Numbered from the stretch's first letter, positions 49,448 to 59,128 are shown. The stretch: DNA of 64,000 nt from Crocinitomicaceae bacterium (GCA_030833845.1 JAURGK010000007.1:24739-88738), one strand, 5' to 3'. Notes: generated by a model from the letters alone, not told the origin. Program-made: numbers and translations.

Positions 49448-49480
49448 TAAATATAACTAAAAATTAAATTATTGTACAAA
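49448..49480 (-). promoter_or_regulatory. susC promoter
   Basis: On the minus strand TTTG (49480-49477)-N21-TATATTTA (49455-49448); the -33 element lies in the spacer of the operator-like palindrome. Confidence 0.5.
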
Positions 49481-49489
49481 TAACAATAA
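49469..49489. promoter_or_regulatory. Putative PUL operator site (perfect arms), proximal to susC
   Basis: TTATTGT-acaaata-ACAATAA. Confidence 0.65.
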
Positions 49490-49526
49490 CTTTTGAAAAG
49501 AGTTCAAGGGCAATTTTGTTAAAAAA

Positions 49527-49552
49527 GAAACGGAGACACTCTTCTCCGTTTC
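49527..49552 (-). terminator. Terminator of the MFS-Nudix regulator operon
   Basis: GAAACGGAGA-6 nt-TCTCCGTTTC, 10-bp perfect stem followed by TTTTTT on the minus strand. Confidence 0.9.
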
Positions 49553-49616
49553 AATTGATTATTAACCTGTATGACGCTTCAAATTCGAGTGAAAGCGCAA
49601 GTCGAAGATACAAACA

Positions 49617-49637
49617 TTATTGTAAAAAATACAATAA
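49617..49637. promoter_or_regulatory. Putative PUL operator site (perfect arms), distal
   Basis: TTATTGT-aaaaaat-ACAATAA. Confidence 0.65.
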
Positions 49638-49648
49638 GTAGTAAAAAT

Positions 49649-50344
49649 TTACATTTTAAATGTATAATCTCCGTTAATGAGCTGTTTTTGATAGCTTTCT
49701 CTATCAAACTTATAAAGTTTGGCTGGCCGATGCTTGACATTTTTTTGTTTTTCTTCAAGGCCAATTAATGGTATGTATTTGATTTTTTTACGAAAATTTG
49801 CTTTGTCTAGTTCTTGTTCAAAAGCAAATTCGTAAAGTTGCTGAAATTCATGAAGCGTAAAGCGCTCTGCAAGCAAGTCAAAACAGACGGGCTCATGATG
49901 CAATTTTTGTTTCAGTATTTCATAGGTGCTTTCAAGGATATGGTTGTGGTCAAATGCCAGAGTTGGCAAAGCATTGATGGGTACCCAGCTGATTTCTTCT
50001 GCAAATGAGGATGCCTTCACATGTAATGCATCAATACGAACCAAGGCGAAGTAGCTTATGGTAATTACGCGCCCCTGAGGGTGTCTTTTGGGGTGTCCAA
50101 AAGTTTGAGATTGGTGCATGGGAATATGGTCAAGACCGGTGAGCTCTTTGAGCACCCTTTCAGCCGCCACAGGGAGGTCTTCGTCAGGGTAAACCAAATC
50201 TCCAGGGATGGCCCAATAATTATTATAGGGCTCCATAGCTCGCTTGATTACAAGGGCTTTAATTTGCCCTGCTTCGTAGCCAAAAATAATACAGTCAACA
50301 GAAAAAGCTGCATTAAAAAAGTCGTGAAATTCTATCTTGTACAT
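49649..50344 (-). CDS. Nudix-domain + winged-helix transcriptional regulator (NrtR/AraR-like)
   Basis: N-terminal Nudix fold (VDCIIFGYEAGQIKALVIKRAMEPYNNYWAIPGDLVYPDEDLPVAAERVLKELTGL) with a C-terminal wHTH-like region (FTLHEFQQLYEFAFEQELDKANFRKKIKYIPLIGL). Confidence 0.88.
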   Translation of the reverse strand: MYKIEFHDFFNAAFSVDCIIFGYEAGQIKALVIKRAMEPYNNYWAIPGDLVYPDEDLPVAAERVLKELTGLDHIPMHQSQTFGHPKRHPQGRVITISYFALVRIDALHVKASSFAEEISWVPINALPTLAFDHNHILESTYEILKQKLHHEPVCFDLLAERFTLHEFQQLYEFAFEQELDKANFRKKIKYIPLIGLEEKQKNVKHRPAKLYKFDRESYQKQLINGDYTFKM

Positions 50345-50349
50345 TCTGT

Positions 50350-51774
50350 TTAGTGTCCGCTAGCAGGGGCATCAAAGGTATCAATGCCTTTGTTTTTAAG
50401 AATAGTTTTGGTACGAATAGCAAAGTAAGCAAGATATATAAAGCACACCACGCCAACCCAATAGGATTGTTGAATCCCAAGGAGTTTTTCGTCGGCTAAA
50501 GCTCCTTGTGCCAATGAAATAAAACCACCGCCCATGATCATAAGGATCAAAAGGCTTGAGGCAGTATTGGTGCGTTTACCTAGACCAGCAATGCCCAAGG
50601 TAAAGATGCACGGCCAAAGCGTTGAACAGAATAAACCTACAGAAATAAAGGCAAAAACACTCACATTGCCAGCGCTAAAAATTCCAACAAGTAAGGCCAC
50701 TATTCCTAAGGATGAATAAATGACGATTTGTCTAACTGGATTGCCGCTTGAAATAAAATCTGCTGCAATAAGCACAAAGACCAAGCCTAGATATGGAATA
50801 AATGAAGAAATATCCGATCCACCTATTGTATTGGCGAGGGCAAATATTCCGAAGGCAACCAGAGGCAATACCACTCCCATTATACGATTGAAAATTTTAG
50901 ATTTTTCAAAAACACCTGCTGCTGATGCCCAACGGCCAATCATCATAGATGCCCAAAACAGACTGACAAATGGAGCTACCTCGTCTTCACTTGTGCCTAT
51001 TTTTTGTTTCATAAATTCAGGCAGGTTACTTGCTGTGGCAACTTCCACACCCACATACAAGAAGATGGCTATCATGGCTAAAATGACTTGTGGTTCGCGG
51101 AGCGTGCTTAAGACTTGTCCTGGTTCGTTTTGGCTATCGTCGCCAATGGAATCAGGAACCGATGAAAACTTAAAGAATAAGGCTGCTAACACGAAAGTGG
51201 CGCCTAGAATTAGGTAAGGCCCCTGAACTGCTGTCAAATCAAGGCTGGTTTCTCCTTTGGGCAAACCACCAAAAATGGCAAACGATACAATGACAGGCCC
51301 TATGGTGGTGCCTAAATTATTGATGCCGCCCGCCATGCTGAGCCGGGCGTTGCCTTTCGCTGGGTCTCCCATCTGAATAGCCAAGGGATTGGCGGCAGTT
51401 TGCTGCAATGAAAAGCCAAGGCCTACAATGAAGAGTCCGCTAAGTAAAAGTGGAAATGAACCCCCGTTGGTAGATGCCGGGATGAATAGAAGGGTGCCTG
51501 CGGCAGAAATCAAGAGCCCAAGGGCAAGACCGTTTCTATAACCCAATTTGTTGAGAATATCTTGTTTGAGTAAGCCAGAAATACCAAAATAGATTAAGGA
51601 CCCCACAGTGTAAGCCACATAGAAGGCAAAAGCTATGAGCTGTGATTCAAATTGACTCAGATCAAGCGCTTTTTTAAAAACAGGAATGAGGATGTCGTTT
51701 GATGCAGCTACAAATCCCCAGAAAAAAAAGATGACAATAAGTGTCCCGAAGGCACTGTAGTTAGTTTTTTGCAT
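50350..51774 (-). CDS. Sugar MFS transporter (FucP/GluP-like)
   Basis: FGTLIVIFFFWGFVAASNDILIPVFKKALDLSQFESQLIAFAFYVAYTVGS...QQTAANPLAIQMGDP. Confidence 0.92.
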   Translation of the reverse strand: MQKTNYSAFGTLIVIFFFWGFVAASNDILIPVFKKALDLSQFESQLIAFAFYVAYTVGSLIYFGISGLLKQDILNKLGYRNGLALGLLISAAGTLLFIPASTNGGSFPLLLSGLFIVGLGFSLQQTAANPLAIQMGDPAKGNARLSMAGGINNLGTTIGPVIVSFAIFGGLPKGETSLDLTAVQGPYLILGATFVLAALFFKFSSVPDSIGDDSQNEPGQVLSTLREPQVILAMIAIFLYVGVEVATASNLPEFMKQKIGTSEDEVAPFVSLFWASMMIGRWASAAGVFEKSKIFNRIMGVVLPLVAFGIFALANTIGGSDISSFIPYLGLVFVLIAADFISSGNPVRQIVIYSSLGIVALLVGIFSAGNVSVFAFISVGLFCSTLWPCIFTLGIAGLGKRTNTASSLLILMIMGGGFISLAQGALADEKLLGIQQSYWVGVVCFIYLAYFAIRTKTILKNKGIDTFDAPASGH

Positions 51775-51788
51775 GGTAGTCGTTAAAG

Positions 51789-51809
51789 TTTTGGTCCAAA
51801 TTACAATAA
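51789..51809. promoter_or_regulatory. Putative PUL operator site (imperfect) upstream of the MFS transporter
   Basis: TTTTGGT-ccaaatt-ACAATAA; left arm 5/7, right arm 7/7. Confidence 0.45.
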
Positions 51810-51816
51810 TTTGGTT

Positions 51817-53775
51817 TTAACCGACGTGTTGCTGCAGAAATTTTTCTTGCTCTAGACCAAAAATAGTAGATATTGTTCGTACGATTGATTGGGCATCAAA
51901 GCCACAATCTGCCCACAATTCTTCTTGTGTTCCGTGGTGAATGTACTCGTCGGGAATGCCCAGACGGGTAACTTCTGCTTGGTATTTTTGGTCAATCATG
52001 AATTCAAGTACTGCTGAGCCAAAGCCCCCCATCAAACAACCGTCTTCAACGGTAATGACTTTATTGAATTTACTGAATATTTCATGTAAAAGCAGGGTGT
52101 CTAGTGGTTTGACAAAGCGCATGTCATAATGCGCTATTGAGACACCAGAACCCTTAAGTTGTTCAATTGCGCTTTGTGCAAAATTTCCTGGATGGCCTAT
52201 AGTTAAAATGGCAATATCTTCACCAGAAGTTACTTTTCGCCCTTGGCCAACTTTTATTTCTTTAAATGGCGTTTTCCATTCAGGCATCACCCCATTGCCT
52301 CGCGGATAGCGAATCGAGAAGGGCCCTTGATTGGGCAATTGAGCTGTATACATCAGGTTGCGAAGCTCTTCTTCATTCATTGGGGCCGAAACCACCATGT
52401 TGGGAATCATGCGCATGTAAGCCAAATCATAGGCACCATGATGAGTGGCGCCATCTGCACCAACCAAACCACCGCGATCCAAACAAAAAACAACATTGAG
52501 ATTTTGAAGGGCAACATCGTGTAGCACCTGATCAAAAGCCCGTTGCATGAATGAGGAATAAATATTACAATAAGGCACCAAGTCTTGAGTAGCAAGCCCG
52601 GCGCTAAAAGTAACGGCGTGTTGCTCTGCAATACCAACATCGAAAGCGCGTTTGGGCATGGCTTGCATCATGATGTTCAATGAGCAACCAGAAGGCATAG
52701 CCGGGGTGACCCCCATAATTTTATCGTTTTTTTCAGCAAGTTCTACAATGCTGTGTCCAAATACATCCTGATATTTTGGAGCTTGCGGTGATTTAGGCAC
52801 CACTTTTACAATTTCACCGGTTTCTTTGTTAAAAACCCCCGGGGCATGCCATTTGGTTGGATTACCTTCTTCAGAAAACTTATATCCGGCTCCTTTGCGA
52901 GTGATGCAATGCAATATTTTTGGCCCAGGAATGTCTTTGAGGTCAGCAAGCACCTTGGCCAGTCCAATGACATCGTGGCCATCAACAGGGCCAAAATACC
53001 TGAAATTTAAAGCTTCAAAAAGATTGGATTGTTTGAGGAGTGTGCCTTTAAGGGCGTGTGAAACTTTTGAAACAATCGTTTGAGCATCTGGACCAAACTT
53101 TGATACTTTGCCAAGCAATTTCCACACTTCATCCTTGACTTTGTTGTAGGTGTGTGAGGTGGTGATGTCAGTAAGATATTCTTTGAGCGCGCCAACATTG
53201 GGGTCAATTGACATGCAGTTGTCATTGAGGATCACCAACAAATTGGCATCCTTTTCAAAGCCTGCATGATTGAGCCCTTCAAAAGCCAAGCCAGCGGTCA
53301 TAGCGCCGTCGCCAATTACTGCAATATGCTGACGCTGCGTTTCACCTTTGTATTGATTGGCCACAGCCATACCCAGCGCCGCAGAAATTGAGGTGGAGGA
53401 ATGCCCCACGCCAAAAGTATCGTACTCACTTTCGGATCGTTTTGGAAACCCTGAAATACCACCCTTGAGGCGGTTGGTATGAAAGCGCTCACGGCGTCCG
53501 GTAAGAATTTTATGGCCATAGGCTTGGTGACCAACATCCCAGACAAGTTGATCGTCGGGAGTATTAAATGCATAATGTAAAGCAACTGTTAGTTCTACAA
53601 CTCCTAAGGAAGCACCAAAATGTGAATTGCCAATTTCTGAAATAACATCCACGATATATTGGCGCAGTTCTTGCGCTATTTGAGGAAGTTGCTCTTCACT
53701 AAATTGCGTGCGCAAGTCTTCTGGAACAGTAATTTGTGATAAAAGTGGACCAGGGTTATAAGAATGACTTGACAT
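51817..53775 (-). CDS. dxs: 1-deoxy-D-xylulose-5-phosphate synthase
   Basis: HYAFNTPDDQLVWDVGHQAYGHKILTGR...VIGDGAMTAGLAFEGLNHAG...CLDRGGLVGADGATHHGAYDLAYMR. Confidence 0.97.
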   Translation of the reverse strand: MSSHSYNPGPLLSQITVPEDLRTQFSEEQLPQIAQELRQYIVDVISEIGNSHFGASLGVVELTVALHYAFNTPDDQLVWDVGHQAYGHKILTGRRERFHTNRLKGGISGFPKRSESEYDTFGVGHSSTSISAALGMAVANQYKGETQRQHIAVIGDGAMTAGLAFEGLNHAGFEKDANLLVILNDNCMSIDPNVGALKEYLTDITTSHTYNKVKDEVWKLLGKVSKFGPDAQTIVSKVSHALKGTLLKQSNLFEALNFRYFGPVDGHDVIGLAKVLADLKDIPGPKILHCITRKGAGYKFSEEGNPTKWHAPGVFNKETGEIVKVVPKSPQAPKYQDVFGHSIVELAEKNDKIMGVTPAMPSGCSLNIMMQAMPKRAFDVGIAEQHAVTFSAGLATQDLVPYCNIYSSFMQRAFDQVLHDVALQNLNVVFCLDRGGLVGADGATHHGAYDLAYMRMIPNMVVSAPMNEEELRNLMYTAQLPNQGPFSIRYPRGNGVMPEWKTPFKEIKVGQGRKVTSGEDIAILTIGHPGNFAQSAIEQLKGSGVSIAHYDMRFVKPLDTLLLHEIFSKFNKVITVEDGCLMGGFGSAVLEFMIDQKYQAEVTRLGIPDEYIHHGTQEELWADCGFDAQSIVRTISTIFGLEQEKFLQQHVG

Positions 53776-53834
53776 AGTGGCAAAGTTAGGGGATTCGGTA
53801 GCTATTCAAACAACCAAACGGCAGTTTTGTTTAA

Positions 53835-55307
53835 TTAGTGTGTTCGTGGACCAAAAAGGTAAGACTTTTCCATCACAAAGGCAAAACCAATAAATACGAG
53901 CACCAATACATTGCGCAAGAAAAGCTTTAAGGGTGTATTGTCAAAATTTATGAGGCTACCTACCCAGAACAACAACAAACTAAGCCCGAGATAAAGAAAG
54001 AATTTCTTCAGGTTGTAGGGAATCGGATACATGCGTTGTCCTAAAATATAGGACAGCACCATTTGGGTGGCATATACAATCAAGGTTGCCCAAGCACTAG
54101 CCATGTATTGGTATTGAGGAATGTAATAAACATTAATAGCAATGGTAAGTATAGCTCCTACAATGGTGATATACGCACCATATTGGGTTTTGCCGCTCAG
54201 TTTGTACCAAATGCTTTGGTTGTAATAGATTCCCAAGAACACATTGGCTAAAAGCAAAATAGGCACAACTCGCAAGCCTTCCCAATAGGCTTCTTTTTGA
54301 ATAAAATGTTTAAAAATGTCCAAATTCAAGCTTACTATCAGAAAAACAGCACAAACCATTGCAATAAAAATATTCATTACCCGCACATAAACGGTATTGC
54401 GATCTTGGTTTTGCATTTGTTTAAAGAAGAAGGGTTCCGCAGCGTAACGGTAAGCTTGTAAGATAATTGTCACGAGCATCGCTAGTTTATAGCAGGCGCT
54501 GTAGATACCTACTTGTGCTTCAGCAAAATTTAATGATTGCGGTATTTCAGGGTCATAAAGCAGGTGTTTGAGTAAAATTCTATCAAAAGTTTCATTGATA
54601 ATTCCAGCAAACCCGGCTATTACCAATGGAATAGCATAGCGCCACATGCGTTTGTAAAGCCCCCAATCTTTTATAAATACAACATTAAATATTCTATCAT
54701 ATAACAACAAGGGCTTCGCAAGAGAGGCAATTAAATTGGCTAAAAGAATAAATAAAATCCCCTCCTCAGGACGTTCTGCACTGAAAAAAAAGACCATTGC
54801 CACTACATTTAGCACAATATTGATGCCAATGCTGGTCATTTGAATGGCCGCAAAGCGTAGCGCCTTTTCCTCCATGCGAAGACGCGCAAGCGGCAGTGCC
54901 GTAAGGGCGTCAATCATTACAATGGTGCCCAGCAATACGATATATTCGTTGTGCCCCTCGAAGAGCAGCGCAGTGGAAAGGTCGTTGCTGAAATAGAGTA
55001 TGAATAAGTAAAACAAGCTGTTGATGCCCACCACAGACCAAAATGCAGCGCTATATGCTTTCTCTTTATCACTCTCGTTTTGAAGAAACCTAAAAAAGGC
55101 CGTTTCCATACCAAAAGTGAGCAATACAATTAAAAAGGCAACCCAAGCGTATAATTCAGAGATAACTCCATAATCAGAGGCCTGAGCAAAATAATACGTG
55201 TGTAGAGGAACTAGTAAATAGTTCAGCAAGCGCCCCAATATGGAGGGCAAACCATAAATGGCCGTTTGGCCAACTAATTTGCGTAGGGGACTACTCATGT
55301 TAGTCAC
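53835..55307 (-). CDS. Polysaccharide biosynthesis/oligosaccharide flippase family protein
   Basis: Multi-TM protein, VGQTAIYGLPSILGRLLNYLLVPLHTYYFAQASDYGVISELYAW. Confidence 0.88.
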   Translation of the reverse strand: MTNMSSPLRKLVGQTAIYGLPSILGRLLNYLLVPLHTYYFAQASDYGVISELYAWVAFLIVLLTFGMETAFFRFLQNESDKEKAYSAAFWSVVGINSLFYLFILYFSNDLSTALLFEGHNEYIVLLGTIVMIDALTALPLARLRMEEKALRFAAIQMTSIGINIVLNVVAMVFFFSAERPEEGILFILLANLIASLAKPLLLYDRIFNVVFIKDWGLYKRMWRYAIPLVIAGFAGIINETFDRILLKHLLYDPEIPQSLNFAEAQVGIYSACYKLAMLVTIILQAYRYAAEPFFFKQMQNQDRNTVYVRVMNIFIAMVCAVFLIVSLNLDIFKHFIQKEAYWEGLRVVPILLLANVFLGIYYNQSIWYKLSGKTQYGAYITIVGAILTIAINVYYIPQYQYMASAWATLIVYATQMVLSYILGQRMYPIPYNLKKFFLYLGLSLLLFWVGSLINFDNTPLKLFLRNVLVLVFIGFAFVMEKSYLFGPRTH

Positions 55308-56076
55308 GGAATTGGGGCTTGCGCTTTTCTAAAAAAGCCTGCGTGCCCTCTTTAAAATCTTTAGTGCCAAAACACATGCCAAACTCCTTAATTTCTTGAT
55401 GGTACCCGTTGAGTGAATGGTCAAAACCCGCATTTACACTCCTTATGGCAGCGGCAATAGCCATGGGGGAGTTGTTTAATATTTTTTGTGCCATAGCTTC
55501 AGCCGTTTCGATCAACACCTCTTGTTCTACCACAGCATTGACTAAGCCCCACTGAAGAGCTTCATCTGCTTTGAGCATACCGGCCGTAAAAATGAGTTCA
55601 TTAGCCTTTCCTTTTCCAACAAGCTGAGCCAAACGTTGTGTGCCCCCGTAGCCAGGAATGACACCCAATGAGGTTTCAGGAAGGCCCATTTTGGCATTGC
55701 TGCTAGCGATGCGTATATGACAAGCCATGGCCAACTCGAGGCCGCCACCAAGAGCAAAGCCATTTACAGCTGCAATTACAGGTGTGTGTAGTTGTTCTAT
55801 AAAGTCAAATAGAAGTTTTTGGCCATTTTGAGCCATCATTCCACCCTCAGCAATATTGTAGTTGGCAAATTCTTTGATATCTGCGCCTGCCACAAAAGCT
55901 TTCTGGCCGCTTCCGGTTAGAATAATGACCCCAACCTCAGGGTTGTCATTGGCTTGACTTAACGCCAAATGCAGCGCCTCAATGGTCGCTTTGTTGAGCG
56001 CATTGAGTTGTTGCGGACGGTTGATGGTTAAAAAGGCAATGTGATTGCGAATTTCGGTAAGAATAAGCGCTTCCAT
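55300..56076 (-). CDS. Enoyl-CoA hydratase/isomerase family protein
   Basis: FVAGADIKEFA, NGFALGGGLELAMACHIRIAS, LPETSLGVIPGYGGTQRL. Confidence 0.95.
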   Translation of the reverse strand: MEALILTEIRNHIAFLTINRPQQLNALNKATIEALHLALSQANDNPEVGVIILTGSGQKAFVAGADIKEFANYNIAEGGMMAQNGQKLLFDFIEQLHTPVIAAVNGFALGGGLELAMACHIRIASSNAKMGLPETSLGVIPGYGGTQRLAQLVGKGKANELIFTAGMLKADEALQWGLVNAVVEQEVLIETAEAMAQKILNNSPMAIAAAIRSVNAGFDHSLNGYHQEIKEFGMCFGTKDFKEGTQAFLEKRKPQFRD

Positions 56077-56126
56077 AGGTAGTACAATGATTTGCTAAAG
56101 ATAGGTAGAATTATCTTGCCGCCGAG

Positions 56127-57653
56127 TCAATGCGGTATGCTGATTCGAAATGTAGTGCCTTTATCTGGGGCAGACTGCAAAACAAAGACTTTTCCTTTAT
56201 GGTATTCCTCAACAATGCGCTTCACCAAGGTGAGCCCCAAGCCCCAACCTCTCTTTTTGGTTGAATATCCAGGCTCAAAAATAGTTTTGAATTGCTTGGG
56301 TGAGAGGCCTTTTCCTGTGTCGGAAATATCGATATGCACCCATTCGGCCACTTCATTGATTTGAATTTTAAGCGTGCCGATACCTTCCATGGCATCTACG
56401 GCATTTTTACAGATGTTTTCTACAACCCATTCTATCAATGAGGCATTGTGCAGTACCATTAATGGTTTTTCACCCCGGAGTTCAAATTGCATTTCTACTT
56501 TTTGAGACAAGCGGGCTTTTAGATATTTCAAGTTGTTTTCGATAGTTTCAGCCAAATCGGCTTCTATAAGTTTTGCCCCCGAGCCAATTTTGGAAAAGCG
56601 ATCTGTAATTTTCTCCAAACGCTCTAAATCTTTGTGCATTTCGGATGGAATCATGGGGTCTATTTGCTGTTGCTCTAGATGTGCTACCCAAGCCATTAGT
56701 GACGAAAGTGGTGTGCCGAGCTGGTGTGCTGTTTCTTTGGCCATTCCGGCCCAAACCTGATTTTGTTCTGCCTTACGGTACATAGAAAACAACAAATATC
56801 CAATAAGTACAATGAGCCCTAGGACGCCAAATTGTAAATATGGCTGCCAAAAAAGTTGTTGTACCTCTTCTGAATCCTTGAGGTAAAGAAGTTTTTGTTC
56901 ACCATTGTAGCGCAATTCTATAGGCGCATACTGCTTGGCCATTTCCGAAATTGTTTTGTCGATCTTTTTTTTAGTCAATGCTTTTGCCTCAAGGTTGCTA
57001 GCAACAACTGTCTTGTTTTTTGCATCGTATAATAAAACAGGCACTAAGTTTTTTTGGTCCGTTAGATCGGAATTAAAGGATTGAATGAGCGAGTCTGAAT
57101 GGGCCTGAAGGCGCAAAAGTTCTTTTGAAAAACCATAACAAAGTGTCATGTACATATCTTCAAAAACCTGTATTTTATAAAAACGCTTCGAGGCAATCCA
57201 TGAGTTGGCGAGTTGTTTAATGGAATCAGTCTTCATGTTTACACCAAACGATTCACTTTCATTGGGTCCTAAATTTCTGTATTGTGAAATGATGCCATCA
57301 TCGTTAAGAAGGATAAAAGGAATGTCTTTGTTGGCCTCAATGATTTGGAGCGCAAAATATATATCTTGACTCATGCTCAGATCCGAGATGCCTAATATGG
57401 TGCGATGGGCATTTACGACCAATTCCATTTTTTGCCGTTCTTTTTGCTGAAGAGCGCTAAATATCTGACTACTTAAATCTACAAGTTCTGCTTTTTTGCG
57501 TAGCGCAAGGGCCCATTGTTTGGCTTTATTTCGCTCTCGGACGCCAATTTTTCGGATACTTTGGTTAGAATAAAACAAACTCGCCCCTACGATAAGTAGT
57601 GCCAAAATAATGAGTAAGAATTTCCAACGTTGTTTGGAGGTGTATAAGTCCAT
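56127..57653 (-). CDS. Membrane sensor histidine kinase
   Basis: H-box MAKETAHQLGTPLSSL, N-box NICKNAVDAMEG, DTGKGL, KRGWGLGLTLVKRI. Confidence 0.93.
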   Translation of the reverse strand: MDLYTSKQRWKFLLIILALLIVGASLFYSNQSIRKIGVRERNKAKQWALALRKKAELVDLSSQIFSALQQKERQKMELVVNAHRTILGISDLSMSQDIYFALQIIEANKDIPFILLNDDGIISQYRNLGPNESESFGVNMKTDSIKQLANSWIASKRFYKIQVFEDMYMTLCYGFSKELLRLQAHSDSLIQSFNSDLTDQKNLVPVLLYDAKNKTVVASNLEAKALTKKKIDKTISEMAKQYAPIELRYNGEQKLLYLKDSEEVQQLFWQPYLQFGVLGLIVLIGYLLFSMYRKAEQNQVWAGMAKETAHQLGTPLSSLMAWVAHLEQQQIDPMIPSEMHKDLERLEKITDRFSKIGSGAKLIEADLAETIENNLKYLKARLSQKVEMQFELRGEKPLMVLHNASLIEWVVENICKNAVDAMEGIGTLKIQINEVAEWVHIDISDTGKGLSPKQFKTIFEPGYSTKKRGWGLGLTLVKRIVEEYHKGKVFVLQSAPDKGTTFRISIPH

Positions 57654-57680
57654 TGGAACGAAATTACAAAATGCGGGCGG

Positions 57681-58766
57681 TTAATTGAGTAAAGTTTGTT
57701 CTACTAGTGTACAAACGTTATCAAAATTAAAATGTTGTTCGAAGTCTGATTGAACGATTGAAGGAAAATGCTCGGCTTTGATCCTATCAATGCAAGCATT
57801 GAGTGATTTATCATCCTTTGCTTCATAGCAAAGGCCACCACCATATTGTTCAATAAGCGCTTTGCTGCCTCCATTATTGACACCCACTACAGGGCACCCA
57901 TGTTGCAGGGCTTCAAGGGTGGCCATGCCAACAGTTTCATATTCGGAAGCCATAATCATTATATCGGCCGCAGCGTAAACGGCCCGCATGTTGTGCTGAA
58001 AACCGGCAAAAAGTATTTGCTCCTTTTTGGCAGAGGAGCCCACCTTTTGTTGTAGTGAAGTAAAATAATCTGAAGGTTCATCCAAGGTGCTTTCTCCAAC
58101 AAAAAGGAGCATTTCATCGGGGTTTTGTCTTTTGAGAAACATCTCAAAGACAAATTCTTGTCGTTTTTTAGGATCTATGCGCCCCACCATAACTAACAAA
58201 GTAACGTTTTGTGGCCAACCCAGAAGTTCTCGTGCATCATTTTTAGTGTATGGTGCTTCATTCAAAGATTCAATACCGGAAGGAATGACATGCACTTTTT
58301 TTGCAGAGAATTTGGTTAATTCTAAGACTTGATCTTTAAGGTAGGGCAGGGGGCAGCACCAACTTGTGAAGAAACGATAACGCAAAGTTCGAAAAAATTG
58401 ATTGCGCTTTCCACCAAGCGCCATTTCCATAAAATAATGCACTTTAATTTTGCCTAAAGAAAGAAAAGCGATTGATGCCGCAATGCTCTGCTCTCGGTTA
58501 TTTCTAAAAAACAAATCGTTGTATCCTTGTTCTAATAAATACCGACTGAGTTTCCGTGCAAAAAACCATTGGTAGTGCTTTGTTTTTTGCTGCACTATAT
58601 ATAAAGGTATATTTTCTTGGGCGGCTCGCTGGGCAATAGCGCTGCTGCCATTTGCAATGATCAGCACTTTGTGCCCTCGCCTGTGCATAGCCAAAGCGTT
58701 GCGCAGCTGATTCATTTCTAAGCCTCCCCAGGCCTCAGATAAACTCAAATATGCGATTCGTTTCAT
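57681..58766 (-). CDS. Glycosyltransferase family 4 protein
   Basis: VHVIPSGIESLNEA, LLVMVGRIDPKKRQEFVFEMF, MASEYETVGMATLEALQHGCPVVGVNNGG. Confidence 0.9.
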   Translation of the reverse strand: MKRIAYLSLSEAWGGLEMNQLRNALAMHRRGHKVLIIANGSSAIAQRAAQENIPLYIVQQKTKHYQWFFARKLSRYLLEQGYNDLFFRNNREQSIAASIAFLSLGKIKVHYFMEMALGGKRNQFFRTLRYRFFTSWCCPLPYLKDQVLELTKFSAKKVHVIPSGIESLNEAPYTKNDARELLGWPQNVTLLVMVGRIDPKKRQEFVFEMFLKRQNPDEMLLFVGESTLDEPSDYFTSLQQKVGSSAKKEQILFAGFQHNMRAVYAAADIMIMASEYETVGMATLEALQHGCPVVGVNNGGSKALIEQYGGGLCYEAKDDKSLNACIDRIKAEHFPSIVQSDFEQHFNFDNVCTLVEQTLLN

Positions 58767-58807
58767 GCTTCAAGCGAAATTAGATAGAATTGACCTAACT
58801 TTGCCGT

Positions 58808-59128
58808 ATGGACCGATTCAAATCTCTTTTACTTAAGCCGTGGTTTGTGTTTTTCTTTACCTTTTTCTTAATAGGAGGCACCTTGGTTTTTTTAAGTCCT
58901 AATTTATTTGAAGGAGAAATTGTTTATGCTCAAAACGGCAAGCAATATGTGCTCGAGGCCCCCCTGAGTTTGGCGTATTTTTTAGGCTTGGGCTACGAAG
59001 CCTCAGAAATGACCAATGTCGTTGATTTTTACCTCACGCGCCGCGGCTACATGTTGGCCTTTAGTTTGCTTTTCGGATTTCCAATTTTATTGGCCTACCG
59101 CTCATTTTTGGCAACAAAGAACAAATAA
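58808..59128 (+). CDS. Conserved hypothetical membrane protein (2 TM)
   Basis: MDRFKSLLLKPWFVFFFTFFLIGGTLVFLSPNLFEGEIVYAQNGKQYVLEAPLSL; TAACTTTG 4 nt upstream of ATG. Confidence 0.65.
   Translation: MDRFKSLLLKPWFVFFFTFFLIGGTLVFLSPNLFEGEIVYAQNGKQYVLEAPLSLAYFLGLGYEASEMTNVVDFYLTRRGYMLAFSLLFGFPILLAYRSFLATKNK

Noticed and set aside
50720-51217. 165-aa plus-strand ORF opposite the MFS transporter
   Set aside because: Antisense shadow of a clear membrane transporter; no recognisable domain.
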